Translations under genes and position numbers: made by a program
In this document: piece by piece, positions 9,797 to 18,778 of the stretch
How positions within the stretch are numbered: the stretch's first letter is position 1
Layout: each line of letters begins with the position of its first letter
Origin: Ramlibacter alkalitolerans
GTDB lineage: Bacteria > Pseudomonadota > Gammaproteobacteria > Burkholderiales > Burkholderiaceae_C
Assembly (NCBI RefSeq): GCF_016722765.1
Contig: NZ_JAEQND010000005.1
Location: forward strand, 124,001-188,000
DNA: 64,000 bases
Direction of reading: 5' to 3'
Notes under the pieces: generated by a model
What the model saw: only the letters and a program-made list of their open reading frames with translations
What the model was told of the DNA's origin: nothing
Database searches by the model: none

Positions 9797-11589
9797 ACAA
9801 GACAACGCATCCCAACTCGCTCTCGCTGGGCATGATCGGCAACTGCGCGTACAGCGCGCTGGTCGACCGGGAGGCCCGCATCATGTGGTGCTGCCTGCCC
9901 CGCTTCGACGGCGATCCGGTCTTCAACGCCCTGCTCGACCCGAGCGAGAACGGCGCGCTGTGGCAGTTCGAGCTGGAGGGCTTCGAGCGCAGCGAGCAGG
10001 AATACGAATCCAACACCGCGGTGCTGCGCACGCGCCTGTACGACAACCGCGGCCAGGGCATCGAGATCGTCGACTTCGCGCCGCGCTTCTGGAGCCGCGG
10101 CCGCATGTTCCGGCCCATGACGATGGTGCGGCGGGTGCGCGTGCTGCAGGGGTCGCCGCGCATGCGCGTGCTGCTGCGCCCGCGCTTCGAATGGGGCCGC
10201 GCCAAGCCGCAGATCACGCAGGGCAGCACGCACATCCGCTACGTCGGCCCGGGGCAGACGCTGCGCGTGAACACCGATGCGCCGATCTCGTACATCCTGG
10301 CCGAGACCTTCTTCGTCGTCGATCGGCCGATGAACTTCGTGATGGGCCCCGACGAGACGCTCACCAGCGGCATCGAGGACACGGCGCGCCTGTTCGAGCA
10401 GGAGACCATCGCCTACTGGAAGCAGTGGTCGCGCGCGCTGGCGCTGCCGCTGGAATGGCAGGACGCGGTGATCCGCGCCGCGATCACGCTCAAGCTGTCG
10501 CTGTACGAGGACACCGGCGCCATCGTGGCGGCGATGACCACCTCGATCCCCGAGGCGCCCAACAGCGGGCGCAACTGGGACTACCGCTACTGCTGGTTGC
10601 GCGACGCCTTCTTCGTCGTGCGGGCGCTCAACTCCATCTCCGAAGTGGCGACGATGGAGGAGTACCTGCGCTGGCTGATGAACATCGTGATCCGCTCCGG
10701 CGGCGGCCACATCCAGCCGCTGTACGGCATCGGCCAGGAGGAGCGGCTGCCGGAATTCATCCTGGAGCACCTGCCCGGCTACCGCGGCATGGGGCCGGTG
10801 CGGGTGGGCAACCAGGCGCAGGAGCACTTCCAGCACGACGTGTACGGCAACATCATCCTGGGAGCGGCCCAGGCCTTCCACGACCACCGGCTGATGCGGC
10901 GCGCCAGCCGCGCGGAGTTCGTGCACCTCGAAGCGGTGGGCGAGCAGGCCTTCAAGATCTACGACACGCCCGACGCCGGCATGTGGGAGCTGCGCACGCG
11001 GGCGCGCATCCACACCTCGTCGGCCCTCATGAGCTGGGCCGCCTGCGACCGGCTGGCGAAGGTGGCGCTGTCGCTGGGGCTGCCGGAACGCATCCGCTAC
11101 TGGCGCGAGCGCGCGGACACCATCCGCAACCGCATCCTGAAGGAATCGTGGAGCGAGGAGCGCGGCGCCTTCGCCGAGAGCTTCGGCGGCCGCGACCTCG
11201 ACGCCAGCGCGCTGCTGATGGCGGAAGTGAACATGATCGACCCGAACGACGCCCGCTTCGTGGCGACGGTCGACGCGCTGGAGAAGTCGCTGTGCGACGG
11301 ACCGTACATGCGCCGCTACGAGGCGGCCGACGACTTCGGCAAGCCGGAGACCGCGTTCAACATCTGCACCTTCTGGCGCATCGACGCGCTGGCGCGCATC
11401 GGCCGCAAGGCCCAGGCGCGCGAGATCTTCGAGGTGATGTTGAAGAGCCGCAACCACCTGGGCCTGCTGTCGGAGGACACGCATCCGATCACCGGCGAGA
11501 TGTGGGGCAACTTCCCGCAGACCTACTCCATGGTCGGGACGATCAACGCCGCGGTGCGGCTGTCGGCGCCGTGGGACACGGTGATATGA
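9793..11589 (+). CDS. Glycoside hydrolase family 15 protein (glucoamylase/trehalase-like)
   Basis: A 598-aa cytosolic protein. The N-terminal beta-sandwich (SLGMIGNCAYSALVDR, WCCLPRFDGDPVF) is followed by the (alpha/alpha)6 GH15 barrel, with NWDYRYCWLRDAFF around residue 263-276 as the family hallmark and a C-terminal FGKPETAFNICTFWRIDAL segment. It sits between otsB and otsA, overlapping otsB by 4 nt. The same otsB-GH15-otsA order is known in other Proteobacteria. Placement suggests hydrolysis of trehalose or an alpha-glucan derivative within trehalose metabolism, but the substrate cannot be read from sequence. Confidence 0.9.
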   Translation: MNKTTHPNSLSLGMIGNCAYSALVDREARIMWCCLPRFDGDPVFNALLDPSENGALWQFELEGFERSEQEYESNTAVLRTRLYDNRGQGIEIVDFAPRFWSRGRMFRPMTMVRRVRVLQGSPRMRVLLRPRFEWGRAKPQITQGSTHIRYVGPGQTLRVNTDAPISYILAETFFVVDRPMNFVMGPDETLTSGIEDTARLFEQETIAYWKQWSRALALPLEWQDAVIRAAITLKLSLYEDTGAIVAAMTTSIPEAPNSGRNWDYRYCWLRDAFFVVRALNSISEVATMEEYLRWLMNIVIRSGGGHIQPLYGIGQEERLPEFILEHLPGYRGMGPVRVGNQAQEHFQHDVYGNIILGAAQAFHDHRLMRRASRAEFVHLEAVGEQAFKIYDTPDAGMWELRTRARIHTSSALMSWAACDRLAKVALSLGLPERIRYWRERADTIRNRILKESWSEERGAFAESFGGRDLDASALLMAEVNMIDPNDARFVATVDALEKSLCDGPYMRRYEAADDFGKPETAFNICTFWRIDALARIGRKAQAREIFEVMLKSRNHLGLLSEDTHPITGEMWGNFPQTYSMVGTINAAVRLSAPWDTVI

Positions 11590-11596
11590 GGAGGTC

Positions 11597-11669
11597 GCGC
11601 GTCGGGCGTTCGGCGTTGGGCGTGGGGCCCGCGTTCACGCCCAACGCTCAATGCCCGACGCCCAACGCA
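11597..11669. repeat. Family C inverted repeat, copy C1, between GH15 and otsA
   Basis: An imperfect palindrome built from iterated GGCGTTGGGCG/GCCCAACGC motifs; left arm 11597-11625, right arm 11636-11669. It fills the gap between two co-directional genes and ends 8 nt before the otsA ATG, replacing any recognisable Shine-Dalgarno. Related copies lie at 60645 and 61137. Confidence 0.75.
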
Positions 11670-11677
11670 AGCCCTGC

Positions 11678-13081
11678 ATGAGCCGCCTGGTCGTCGTCTC
11701 TAACCGCATCGCGGACCCGCGCAAGACCGCCGCCGGCGGGCTGGCCGTGGCTCTGGCGGAGGTGTTGAACAACACGGGCGGCCTGTGGTTCGGGTGGAGC
11801 GGCAAGATCGTCGACGCGGCCGAAGACGACGACGTGCTGTTCCAGCGCGCCGGGCCCGTGACGCTGGCCATGGTCGATCTCTCGCAGGTGGACCACGATG
11901 CCTTCTACCTCGGCTACTCGAACGGCGTGCTGTGGCCGGTGTTCCATTACCGGCTGGACCTCGCGGACTTCGACGCCGGCTACATCGGCGGCTACCGGCG
12001 CGTGAACCAGTTGTTCGCGCGCAAGCTGCTGCCGCTGCTGCGGCCCGACGACGTGATCTGGGTGCACGACTACCACCTGATCCCGCTCGCCGCGGAACTG
12101 CGGGCGCTCGGCTGCAAGCAGCGCATCGGCTTCTTCCTGCACATCCCGCTGCCGCCGCCGCTGATGCTGGCGGCGATCCCCGGCCACGACTGGCTGATCC
12201 GCGCCCTGTTCGCGTACGACCTGGTCGGCTTCCAGAGCAAGGCGGACCTGCACCACTTCGCCGGCTACATCGAGGCGGAGGCGCACGCGCAGCCGGTGGA
12301 CGAGGGCCGCTGGCGCGCCTTCGGCCGCACCGTGCAGGCGGGCGCCTTCCCGATCGGCATCGACGTGCAGGAGTTCACCGCGCTGGCCAACGCGCCCGAA
12401 GCGGTGGAGATGTACGAGCGCATGCGCCGGGAGTACTCGCGCCGCAGGCTGCTGGTGGGCGTGGACCGGCTCGACTATTCGAAAGGCCTGCCGCAGCGGA
12501 TGCGGGCCTTCCGCGAGTTCCTCACCAAGAACCCGGACCTGCGCTCCAGCGCCACGCTGATCCAGATCGCCTCGCCGAGCCGCGAGAACGTCAATGCGTA
12601 CACGGAGATCCTGCACGAGCTGGAGTCCCTGTGCGGCTCCATCAACGGCAACTTCGGCGAGCTGGACTGGATGCCGGTGCGCTACATCCATCGCACGGTG
12701 GCCCGCGCACGCCTGCCGGGCCTGTACCGCGCCAGCCGGGTGGCCCTGGTCACGCCCTTGCGCGACGGGATGAACCTCGTCGCCAAGGAATTCCTCACGG
12801 CCCAGAACGCCGACGATCCCGGCGTGCTGGTGCTTTCACGCTTCGCCGGCGCGGCGGAGCAGCTGGGCGAGGCCCTGCTGGTGAATCCCTACGACACCGA
12901 AGGCACCGCGGCCGCCATCCTGCTGGCCTTGCAGATGCCGGTCGAAGAGCGGCGCACCCGCCACGAAGCGCTGATGCAGACCGTGCGCCGCTACGACGTG
13001 CACTGGTGGTGCGACAGCTTCCTGGCGGCGCTGGAGCGCACGCAAGCGGAGGAAAAAGGCACCTCCTGGCTGCGCCTCTGA
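11678..13081 (+). CDS. otsA: Alpha,alpha-trehalose-phosphate synthase (UDP/ADP-glucose-forming)
   Basis: A 467-aa GT20 enzyme that makes trehalose-6-phosphate from nucleotide-glucose and glucose-6-phosphate. Motifs in order: LVVVSNRIA (N-terminus), GGLAVAL (nucleotide loop), [36 protein letters not shown] and [15 protein letters not shown] 11678 gives the usual start just before LVVVSNR. It is the last gene of the operon whose first gene, otsB, removes the phosphate. No Shine-Dalgarno is visible because a family C palindrome abuts the start; stress control through that hairpin is speculation. Confidence 0.96.
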   Translation: MSRLVVVSNRIADPRKTAAGGLAVALAEVLNNTGGLWFGWSGKIVDAAEDDDVLFQRAGPVTLAMVDLSQVDHDAFYLGYSNGVLWPVFHYRLDLADFDAGYIGGYRRVNQLFARKLLPLLRPDDVIWVHDYHLIPLAAELRALGCKQRIGFFLHIPLPPPLMLAAIPGHDWLIRALFAYDLVGFQSKADLHHFAGYIEAEAHAQPVDEGRWRAFGRTVQAGAFPIGIDVQEFTALANAPEAVEMYERMRREYSRRRLLVGVDRLDYSKGLPQRMRAFREFLTKNPDLRSSATLIQIASPSRENVNAYTEILHELESLCGSINGNFGELDWMPVRYIHRTVARARLPGLYRASRVALVTPLRDGMNLVAKEFLTAQNADDPGVLVLSRFAGAAEQLGEALLVNPYDTEGTAAAILLALQMPVEERRTRHEALMQTVRRYDVHWWCDSFLAALERTQAEEKGTSWLRL

Positions 13082-13090
13082 CCGCCTTCC

Positions 13091-13129
13091 TCCCTCTCCC
13101 GCTTGCGGGAGAGGGCCGGGGTGAGGGGG
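13091..13129. repeat. Family E repeat (CCCTCTCCC...GGGAGAGGG type)
   Basis: TCCCTCTCCCGCTTGCGGGA followed by GAGGGCCGGGGTGAGGG: a short perfect hairpin with the GGGGTGAGGG tail that recurs widely in proteobacterial genomes. It lies between the convergent otsA and OPT genes and is likely a bidirectional terminator or REP-like element. Confidence 0.65.
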
Positions 13130-13133
13130 CTCC

Positions 13134-14873
13134 TCAAAACACCGCCGCCAGCAACCCCGCCGCCCCGATCGCCAGCGCCGCGATCGCATCCCCCGCGATC
13201 AATCCGCCCCCGAACAGCGAGGTCCCGCTCATGTCGTCCGGCAACTCGCGCTCCTTCGGCGCCCGCAGCCCGATCAGGCTGGCGACCACGCCACCCGCGC
13301 CCAGCCACAGGGAGGTCGGCAGGTTCACGAAGCCGCCGAACGAGAGCGCATACGGGGACGGCAGCACGATGGCGTCGAGCACGAAGTTCCTGGGCCGCAA
13401 GACCTTGCGCAGCAGCTCGATGGCGAGGCCGATCGCGATGCCGACGCCGATGGCGGTGCGCTGGTACGGCTTGTCGTCGGTCAGGCTGCGCAGCACCCCG
13501 ACGAACTTGTACGTCATGGCGGAACTCCACTCGGCGGGCTGCTGGCCGGCCTTCATCACCGTCTGGTCCTGCATCAGCACCGGATACGCCGCCATGAACA
13601 GGCGCGCGAAGACCACCGCGAGCACCGCGCCCACGAGGATGCCGAGCACCTGGTAGCGGAACTGCAGCCGGCGCGGCGTGCCCAGGCGCCAGCCGGTGGA
13701 GCGGTCCTGCTGCATGTCGCAGGCCACGCTGGTGGAGACCAGCAGGATGGCGCCCGCCATCAGCCCCGCGCCCGCATCGGCGAGCCCGAGCAGCGCCATC
13801 AGCACCACCGAGACGACGAAGGCGGAGGAAATCGGATTCGAGTCGCTCACGCCGACCGAGATGCCGTTGACCAGCGCGAACAGGAACACCAGCGCGATCG
13901 CCAGGGCGAGGAAGAAGAGCGGCTGGTGCAGCAGCAGGTGGCCGGTGGCGAGCGTCGCGGCGGCCCAGGCGATCACCCACAGCCACAGGCGGCCGCGATC
14001 GACCTGGCGCCACTGGGCATCGTCCTGCGGCTGCGGCGCCCGCGCGCGGCGCGCGTCCTGGAACGCGCGCCGGAAGATCAGCGCCAGGTCCACGATCGCC
14101 GCGCCCAGGATCGCACCGAGTGCGATCAGGAACGTGATCTTGCGGAACGGGTCGCCGGGCTGCAGCCAGCCGATGGCGACGAAGAAGGGCTGCAGCGCCC
14201 AGCTGATGACCCCGCCCATCACCGCCGCCACGCCGATGCGCGCCCCCACCACCATGCCGGCGCCGAACGTGGAGGCGGAGAACTCGATCGCGGCCAGCCA
14301 CGCCAGCCTGCTGCCGGCGAGGCCCGCGACCAGGCCCGCCGCGCCGCCGCTTCCGAGCTGCCGCACGGAGTGCCGCAGCAGGCGTGTGTCGGTCAGGGCG
14401 CGCAGGATGTTCGCGACCGCGAGGCCGGACGGAAAGGCGAGCCGCAGGCGGTCGACCAGCACCGGCGTGTAGAGCATGCCGACGCCGACGCCGAACATGC
14501 CGACGCAGACGAAATAGGCGACCAGCTGCCAGGCCGGCGGCTGCGGCAGCCCCATCCAGACCATGGCCTGCACCAGCACCGCCATGCCGCTCATGCTGGC
14601 GACCGACGCGGCGGCCGTCTGGATGTAGTTGGCGCCGTGCTTGCCGTCGGCACCGTAGCCGGCGGTGACGGCGGACCCGAGCAGGCCGGCGAGCACCTGG
14701 CCGCCGACGAAGAAGCCCAGCGAGAAGTTCATGTACGCCGCCGTCACGCCGGCCAGCGGCCCGAGCACCAGCATGCCGACGGCAGCGAGCAGGAGGTGGT
14801 AGCGCCAGCTGCCCTGGGCGGGCAGCCAGGACCAGCGGGGGGCGGTCTTTCCGGCCGGGAAGGCGGCGCTCAT
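13134..14873 (-). CDS. OPT-family oligopeptide transporter
   Basis: A 579-aa polytopic inner-membrane protein with about 14-16 hydrophobic segments. The N-terminal GPLAGVTAAYMNFSLGFFVG, repeated GANYIQTAAASVASMSGMAV and C-terminal GGLIAGDAIAALAIGAAGLL are typical of bacterial OPT transporters, which carry peptides or metal-chelate complexes by proton coupling. ATG 14873 is preferred; an in-frame ATG at 14891 adds six residues but lies inside a family B repeat. It is downstream of and co-directional with the FAH-family gene, from which the B repeats separate it. Confidence 0.88.
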   Translation of the reverse strand: MSAAFPAGKTAPRWSWLPAQGSWRYHLLLAAVGMLVLGPLAGVTAAYMNFSLGFFVGGQVLAGLLGSAVTAGYGADGKHGANYIQTAAASVASMSGMAVLVQAMVWMGLPQPPAWQLVAYFVCVGMFGVGVGMLYTPVLVDRLRLAFPSGLAVANILRALTDTRLLRHSVRQLGSGGAAGLVAGLAGSRLAWLAAIEFSASTFGAGMVVGARIGVAAVMGGVISWALQPFFVAIGWLQPGDPFRKITFLIALGAILGAAIVDLALIFRRAFQDARRARAPQPQDDAQWRQVDRGRLWLWVIAWAAATLATGHLLLHQPLFFLALAIALVFLFALVNGISVGVSDSNPISSAFVVSVVLMALLGLADAGAGLMAGAILLVSTSVACDMQQDRSTGWRLGTPRRLQFRYQVLGILVGAVLAVVFARLFMAAYPVLMQDQTVMKAGQQPAEWSSAMTYKFVGVLRSLTDDKPYQRTAIGVGIAIGLAIELLRKVLRPRNFVLDAIVLPSPYALSFGGFVNLPTSLWLGAGGVVASLIGLRAPKERELPDDMSGTSLFGGGLIAGDAIAALAIGAAGLLAAVF

Positions 14874-14881
14874 GGAGGCAG

Positions 14882-14974
14882 TTTCCGTCATTCCCGATTC
14901 CCGCGGAGGCGGGAATCCACGGCTTGGCGCTCGGTTTCCGTCATTCCCGCGGAGGCGGGAATCCAGGGCTTCCG
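14882..14974. repeat. Family B repeat, two tandem copies (B1, B2)
   Basis: Two direct copies of TTTCCGTCATTCCCG... each followed by GCGGAGGCGGGAATCCA, at 14882 and 14935. Each copy is a small hairpin (CCCGC-GGAG-GCGGG). They sit just upstream of the OPT gene and overlap its alternative start codon. Related copies are at 19543, 23067 and 54860. Confidence 0.8.
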
Positions 14975-15051
14975 CATTCACGCGCTGCGCGCGTGCTCTA
15001 GGGGGGGTGACGAAGCAGGTGGGGGTGACGAAATCGGGCGGGCGTAACGCT

Positions 15052-16077
15052 TCAGCCGGGCGTGACGCCCTGCGGCCCCACCACCTTCTGCTCGATCGCC
15101 CCGAACACCGACTGGCCGTCCTTGCCCTTCATCTCGATGCGGATCGTGTCGCCGAAGCGCATGAATCCGGTCGTCGGCTTGCCGTCCTGGATGGTCTCGA
15201 TGGCCCGCTTCTCCGCGATGCAGCTGTAGCCCTTGGGCCATTCCGTCCTGCCGCCCGCGCCCTCGACGCCGCGGTTGCTGACGGTGCCCGAGCCCACGAT
15301 CGAGCCGGCGCGGACGTTGCGCGTCTTGCAGACATGGGCAATGAGCTGGCCGAAGTGGAAGGTCATGTCCGGGCCGGCCTCGCACATCCCGACCTTGCGG
15401 CCGTTCCAGGCGCTTTGCAGCACGAGGTTCACCCGCCCGCCGGTCCAGGCCTCGCCCAGTTCGTCGGGCGTGACGGCCACAGGGCTGAAGGCGGTCGCCG
15501 GCTTGCTCTGGAAGAAGCCGAAGCCCTTGGCCAGCTCCGGCGGGATCAGGTTGCGCAGGCTCCAGTCGTTGGCGATCATCAGCAGGCGCACGCCCTCCAG
15601 CGCTTCGTCCGGCGTCGCGCCCATGGGCACGTCACCCGTGACCACCGCCACTTCGGCCTCGAAGTCGATGCCCCAGTCCTCGTTCAGGAACTTCGCGTCC
15701 TCGCAGGGGCCGAGGAAGTCGTCGCTGCCGCCCTGGTACATCAGCGGGTCCTCGTAGTAGGTCCTGGGCACCTCCGCGTTGCGCGCCGCCCGTACCAGCT
15801 CGACGTGGTTGATGTACGCGGAGCCGTCGGCCCACTGGTAGGCGCGCGGCAGCGGCGCCATGCACTGCGCCGGGTCGAAGGGGAAGGCGTGGCGTGCCTT
15901 GCCGCCGTTCAAGGCGTCGAACAGGTCCTGCAACTGGGGGGCGAGGAAGTTCCAGTCGTCCAGCACCTGCTGCAGGCGGCTGGCGATGCCGGTCGCATAA
16001 TGGGCCGACTGCAGGTCGCGCGAGACCACCACCAGTTGCCCGTCGCGCGAGCCATCCCTGTACGTCGCCAGCTTCAT
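15052..16077 (-). CDS. Fumarylacetoacetate hydrolase (FAH) family protein
   Basis: A 341-aa enzyme of the FAH fold, which cleaves or decarboxylates beta-diketo acids with a divalent metal. The metal-ligand region is seen in GIDFEAEVAVVTGDVPMG and the C-terminal half carries GSIVGSGTVSNRG and FGDTIRIEMKGKDGQSVFG, typical of fumarylacetoacetase-type proteins in aromatic catabolism. An N-terminal FAH cap is present (MKLATYRDGSRDGQLVVVSR). ATG 16077 gives this standard start. It is divergent from the DUF3108 gene; no homogentisate pathway genes are nearby, so the exact substrate is open. Confidence 0.88.
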   Translation of the reverse strand: MKLATYRDGSRDGQLVVVSRDLQSAHYATGIASRLQQVLDDWNFLAPQLQDLFDALNGGKARHAFPFDPAQCMAPLPRAYQWADGSAYINHVELVRAARNAEVPRTYYEDPLMYQGGSDDFLGPCEDAKFLNEDWGIDFEAEVAVVTGDVPMGATPDEALEGVRLLMIANDWSLRNLIPPELAKGFGFFQSKPATAFSPVAVTPDELGEAWTGGRVNLVLQSAWNGRKVGMCEAGPDMTFHFGQLIAHVCKTRNVRAGSIVGSGTVSNRGVEGAGGRTEWPKGYSCIAEKRAIETIQDGKPTTGFMRFGDTIRIEMKGKDGQSVFGAIEQKVVGPQGVTPG

Positions 16078-16176
16078 GCTTGGTCCTTGGTGTGCGCACG
16101 CCCCAGAATGCCCGGCGGACATTACGCATCGCGGAATGAATTTGCCTCAACGTAATTCTAGCCAGGGCCACCGGCC

Positions 16177-17199
16177 ATGAAGGCCGCGGGCGCCGCTCCC
16201 TGGCGGCGGCTCGCGCCGCTGGCGGTGATGGTGCTCGCCGTCCACCTCGTGCTCCTGCGAGGCCTGCCGCCCCAGCTCGGGCCGGCGCGCCTGCGGCCGC
16301 TGGCGTTCGCCACCCGCAGCATCGCACCGCCAGCGCCGCTGCCGATCGCGCCGGCACCGGCGCCCCGGCCCCCGCCGATCGCCTCCCAACAGTCCCCGCC
16401 GCGGGCGCCCGCGGCGCGGCCTGCGGCCCGCCCCGCGGCGCAACGCCCGAACCCACCGGCCGCACCCCGGAGCGCACCGGCGCAGCCCGTACCCGCGCCC
16501 GCACCTGTCTCGCCCCCGGCGCCCCCGGCCGCTAGCGCCTCCGAGGCGTCGCCCGCCCCCGCCGTCTCCCTGCCCGCACCCGCGCGGCTGCACTACGAAG
16601 TGGCGGTGCAGAAGGGCCCGTTCGCGCTGGCCGGCCGGGCGCTGCTGGACTGGCGCCACGACGGGCAGCAGTACGAGGCGCGCCTGGAGGCGAGCGGCAT
16701 CGTCGGCTCGCGGGTGCAGCGCAGCACCGGGCGCATCACGCCCGAAGGGCTGGCGCCGGCCTACTTCTCCGACAAGGCCCGCAGCGAGCAGGCCACGCAC
16801 TTCGATCGCGCCAACGGGCGCCTGGTCTTCAGCAACAACCGCCCCGACGCGCCGATCGAAGGCGGCATGCAGGACCGATTGAGCGTGATCGTGCAGCTCT
16901 CCGCGCTCGTGGCCGGCGCGCCCGCGAAGTACCGGGCCGGCACGCAGGTGCTCGTTCCCACCGCGAGCACGCGCGAAGCGGACACCTGGATCTTCTCGGT
17001 GGAGGGCGAGGAGGAACTCGCCTTGCCCGGAGGCACGGTGCACGCATTGAAGCTGCAGCGACTGCCTCGCCGCGAGTACGACCAGAAGCTGGAACTGTGG
17101 CTCGCGCCCCGCATGGATTACGCCCCCGTGCGCCTGCGTCTGACAAACCCGAACGGTGACACAGTGGACAACCGGTGGTCCTCTACCGACAAGGGCTGA
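16177..17199 (+). CDS. DUF3108 domain-containing membrane-anchored protein
   Basis: A 340-aa protein. One N-terminal hydrophobic segment (LAPLAVMVLAVHLVLLRGL, residues about 12-30) is followed by a TonB-like proline/alanine-rich region (about 45-135) and then a periplasmic DUF3108 beta-rich domain starting LHYEVAVQKGPFALAG. The domain has the typical IVGSRVQRSTGRI, APAYFSDKARSEQ and PGGTVHALKLQRLPR segments. The topology suggests an inner-membrane anchored periplasmic protein with a long spacer. Function is unknown; relatives are placed among outer-envelope genes. Confidence 0.82.
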   Translation: MKAAGAAPWRRLAPLAVMVLAVHLVLLRGLPPQLGPARLRPLAFATRSIAPPAPLPIAPAPAPRPPPIASQQSPPRAPAARPAARPAAQRPNPPAAPRSAPAQPVPAPAPVSPPAPPAASASEASPAPAVSLPAPARLHYEVAVQKGPFALAGRALLDWRHDGQQYEARLEASGIVGSRVQRSTGRITPEGLAPAYFSDKARSEQATHFDRANGRLVFSNNRPDAPIEGGMQDRLSVIVQLSALVAGAPAKYRAGTQVLVPTASTREADTWIFSVEGEEELALPGGTVHALKLQRLPRREYDQKLELWLAPRMDYAPVRLRLTNPNGDTVDNRWSSTDKG

Positions 17200-17318
17200 G
17201 GCGAGGGGTACCTAAATTGGAGTCATGGCCAATCCGGCCGGTCCATGCGGCGCTTCCAGTTGAGTGACACACTTGAATCGAAGTCTCCCGCAGCCAGCTA
17301 AGGCAAAAGGAACACATC

Positions 17319-17591
17319 ATGCAAATGCTTTACGACTCCGATTCTTTTGTGGTGGTGCATCTGCAGGCGAACGAACCTGCCGAGGGCGAGGCGCTGCCGC
17401 CGGTGGTCCGCCACGGGTTCGAGATCGTCGACAAGCGCTCCAACAAGGAGGTCTACCTCGACGGGACGTGGGCCGATGCCTTCCAGCGGCAGATCAACGC
17501 CTGGCAGCTCAACACGCCGACGCAGGAAGAGGTCGAGGCCACGCTGGACGGCTACGCCGAGCTGGCGCAGAACCCGCTCGTCATCCACTGA
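17319..17591 (+). CDS. DUF3567 (BTH_I0359) family small protein
   Basis: A 90-aa acidic, soluble protein with the family start MQMLYDSDSFVVVHL and central HGFEIVDKRSNKEVYLDG. The family is essentially restricted to Burkholderiales and has no known function. A good Shine-Dalgarno (AAAGGAAC) precedes ATG 17319. It is followed by a strong hairpin, so it is probably monocistronic or ends a unit with the DUF3108 gene 119 bp upstream. Confidence 0.88.
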   Translation: MQMLYDSDSFVVVHLQANEPAEGEALPPVVRHGFEIVDKRSNKEVYLDGTWADAFQRQINAWQLNTPTQEEVEATLDGYAELAQNPLVIH

Positions 17592-17601
17592 CACGATCAC
17601 A

Positions 17602-17649
17602 GGCCCGGCCGCACGGCCGGGCCGCCGGAGCCTCGACGGAGGAGGCTCC
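17602..17649. terminator. Stacked GC-rich hairpins after the DUF3567 gene
   Basis: GGCCCGGCC-GCAC-GGCCGGGCC (17602-17623) is followed by GGAGCCTC...GAGGCTCC (17627-17649), between convergent genes. No T-run follows, so these are possible transcript ends rather than classic rho-independent terminators. Confidence 0.55.
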
Positions 17650-17665
17650 CCACCCTCGGGCCGCC

Positions 17666-18721
17666 TCAGCGCGGCCCGACCCGTCTGTAGAGGGGTTCGA
17701 CCAGCACCAGCACGGCCACCAGCCGGCAGACCTGGAACGCGGTCACCACCGGCACGCCCAGCTGCAGCACCTTGGCGGTGATGGCCATCTCGGCGATGCC
17801 GCCCGGCGACGTGCCGAGCACCAGCGTCGCCACGTGCAGCTTCGTGCCCCAGGCCAGCAGCCAGGCGAAGCCGGCGCACAGCACGATCATGCCGAGGGTG
17901 CCCAGCGCCACGTCCAGCAGCCACAGGGGTGCCGCCCGCAGGAACTCCCGCCGGAAGCGCACCCCCAGGCTCACGCCGATCACGAGCTGGGCGACGTTGG
18001 TCGCGCCGTTCGGCAAGGCCGACAACTCGATCCCGGCCATGGTCAAGCCCATGCTGACCACGAGGGCCCCCATGAACCAGGGGTTCGCCCGGCCGGTGCG
18101 CGCCATCAGCCAGGCGCCCAGGGCCGTAGCGGCGGCCAGCGCCGCCAGCCCGGGCAGGTGCACGGCACGCGCCCCGGGGACGGTGCTGTCCAGGCCATGC
18201 AGGCCGGAGTAGAGGATCGCCGGCGGGATGAGCAGCGTCACGATGATGAGCCGCACGGTGTGCGCCGCCGCCACCAGGTCGCTGCGGCCGTTCTCCCGTT
18301 CCGCCAGCAGGGTCATCTCGGAGGCCCCCCCGATCGCGCCGGCGAAGTAGGTCGTGGCCCAGCGGGTGCGCGCATCGCCGGCGATGCGTGGGGCATGGCG
18401 TGCATGCAGCCAGCGCCCGAAGGCCCAGCCCAGGCCCAGGGCCCAGGCCACCGCCAGCACGATCGCCCACCACAGGCTCGCCACCAGCGCGCTCACCTGC
18501 GGCGTGAAATAGAGGCCCAGCGCCGCGGCGATCACCCACTGGCCGGCATTGCGCAGCGGCGGCCAGCTGTGCGTGGGCGCGCCGAGGATGGAGGCGAGGG
18601 AGGTGGCCAGCAGCGGCCCGATCATCCAGGGCAGCGGCGTGCGCAGCCACGCGCAGGCGAGTGCGGCAGCGAGGGCCAGCAGCAGCGTGGCGGCCGCGCG
18701 CAGGAAAAATGGCAGGGACAT
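17666..18721 (-). CDS. AbrB-family (putative ammonia monooxygenase-type) membrane protein
   Basis: A 351-aa polytopic membrane protein with about 10 hydrophobic segments. It contains two copies of the AbrB-duplication pattern: LPWMIGPLLATSLASILGA near residue 30 and NPWFMGALVVSMGLTMAGI in the second half, plus FAGAIGGASEMTLLAERE and LGTSPGGIAEMAITAKVLQL. The Pfam name AmoA/AbrB is historical; the role is unknown. It is convergent with the DUF3567 gene and divergent from chaN, 57 bp away. Confidence 0.85.
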   Translation of the reverse strand: MSLPFFLRAAATLLLALAAALACAWLRTPLPWMIGPLLATSLASILGAPTHSWPPLRNAGQWVIAAALGLYFTPQVSALVASLWWAIVLAVAWALGLGWAFGRWLHARHAPRIAGDARTRWATTYFAGAIGGASEMTLLAERENGRSDLVAAAHTVRLIIVTLLIPPAILYSGLHGLDSTVPGARAVHLPGLAALAAATALGAWLMARTGRANPWFMGALVVSMGLTMAGIELSALPNGATNVAQLVIGVSLGVRFRREFLRAAPLWLLDVALGTLGMIVLCAGFAWLLAWGTKLHVATLVLGTSPGGIAEMAITAKVLQLGVPVVTAFQVCRLVAVLVLVEPLYRRVGPR

Positions 18722-18766
18722 TGCGAACCGTCAACCGCGGCGACAAACGGCGCGCCGCCGGGCCGG

Positions 18767-18772
18767 TAGTAT
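18767..18772 (+). promoter_or_regulatory. -10-like hexamer directly upstream of chaN
   Basis: TAGTAT ends 6 nt before the chaN ATG, the spacing expected when transcription starts at the start codon. No good Shine-Dalgarno and no clear -35. Confidence 0.35.
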
Positions 18773-18778
18773 GGGGCC

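Noticed and set aside
14882..14974. Tandem GTCATTCCCG repeats as a possible CRISPR array
   Set aside because: Only two copies, palindromic, no regular spacers and no cas genes; they belong to the dispersed family B.
14872..16155. Plus-strand open frame opposite the FAH-family gene
   Set aside because: The minus-strand FAH protein is clearly recognised; the plus-strand translation has no recognisable motif.
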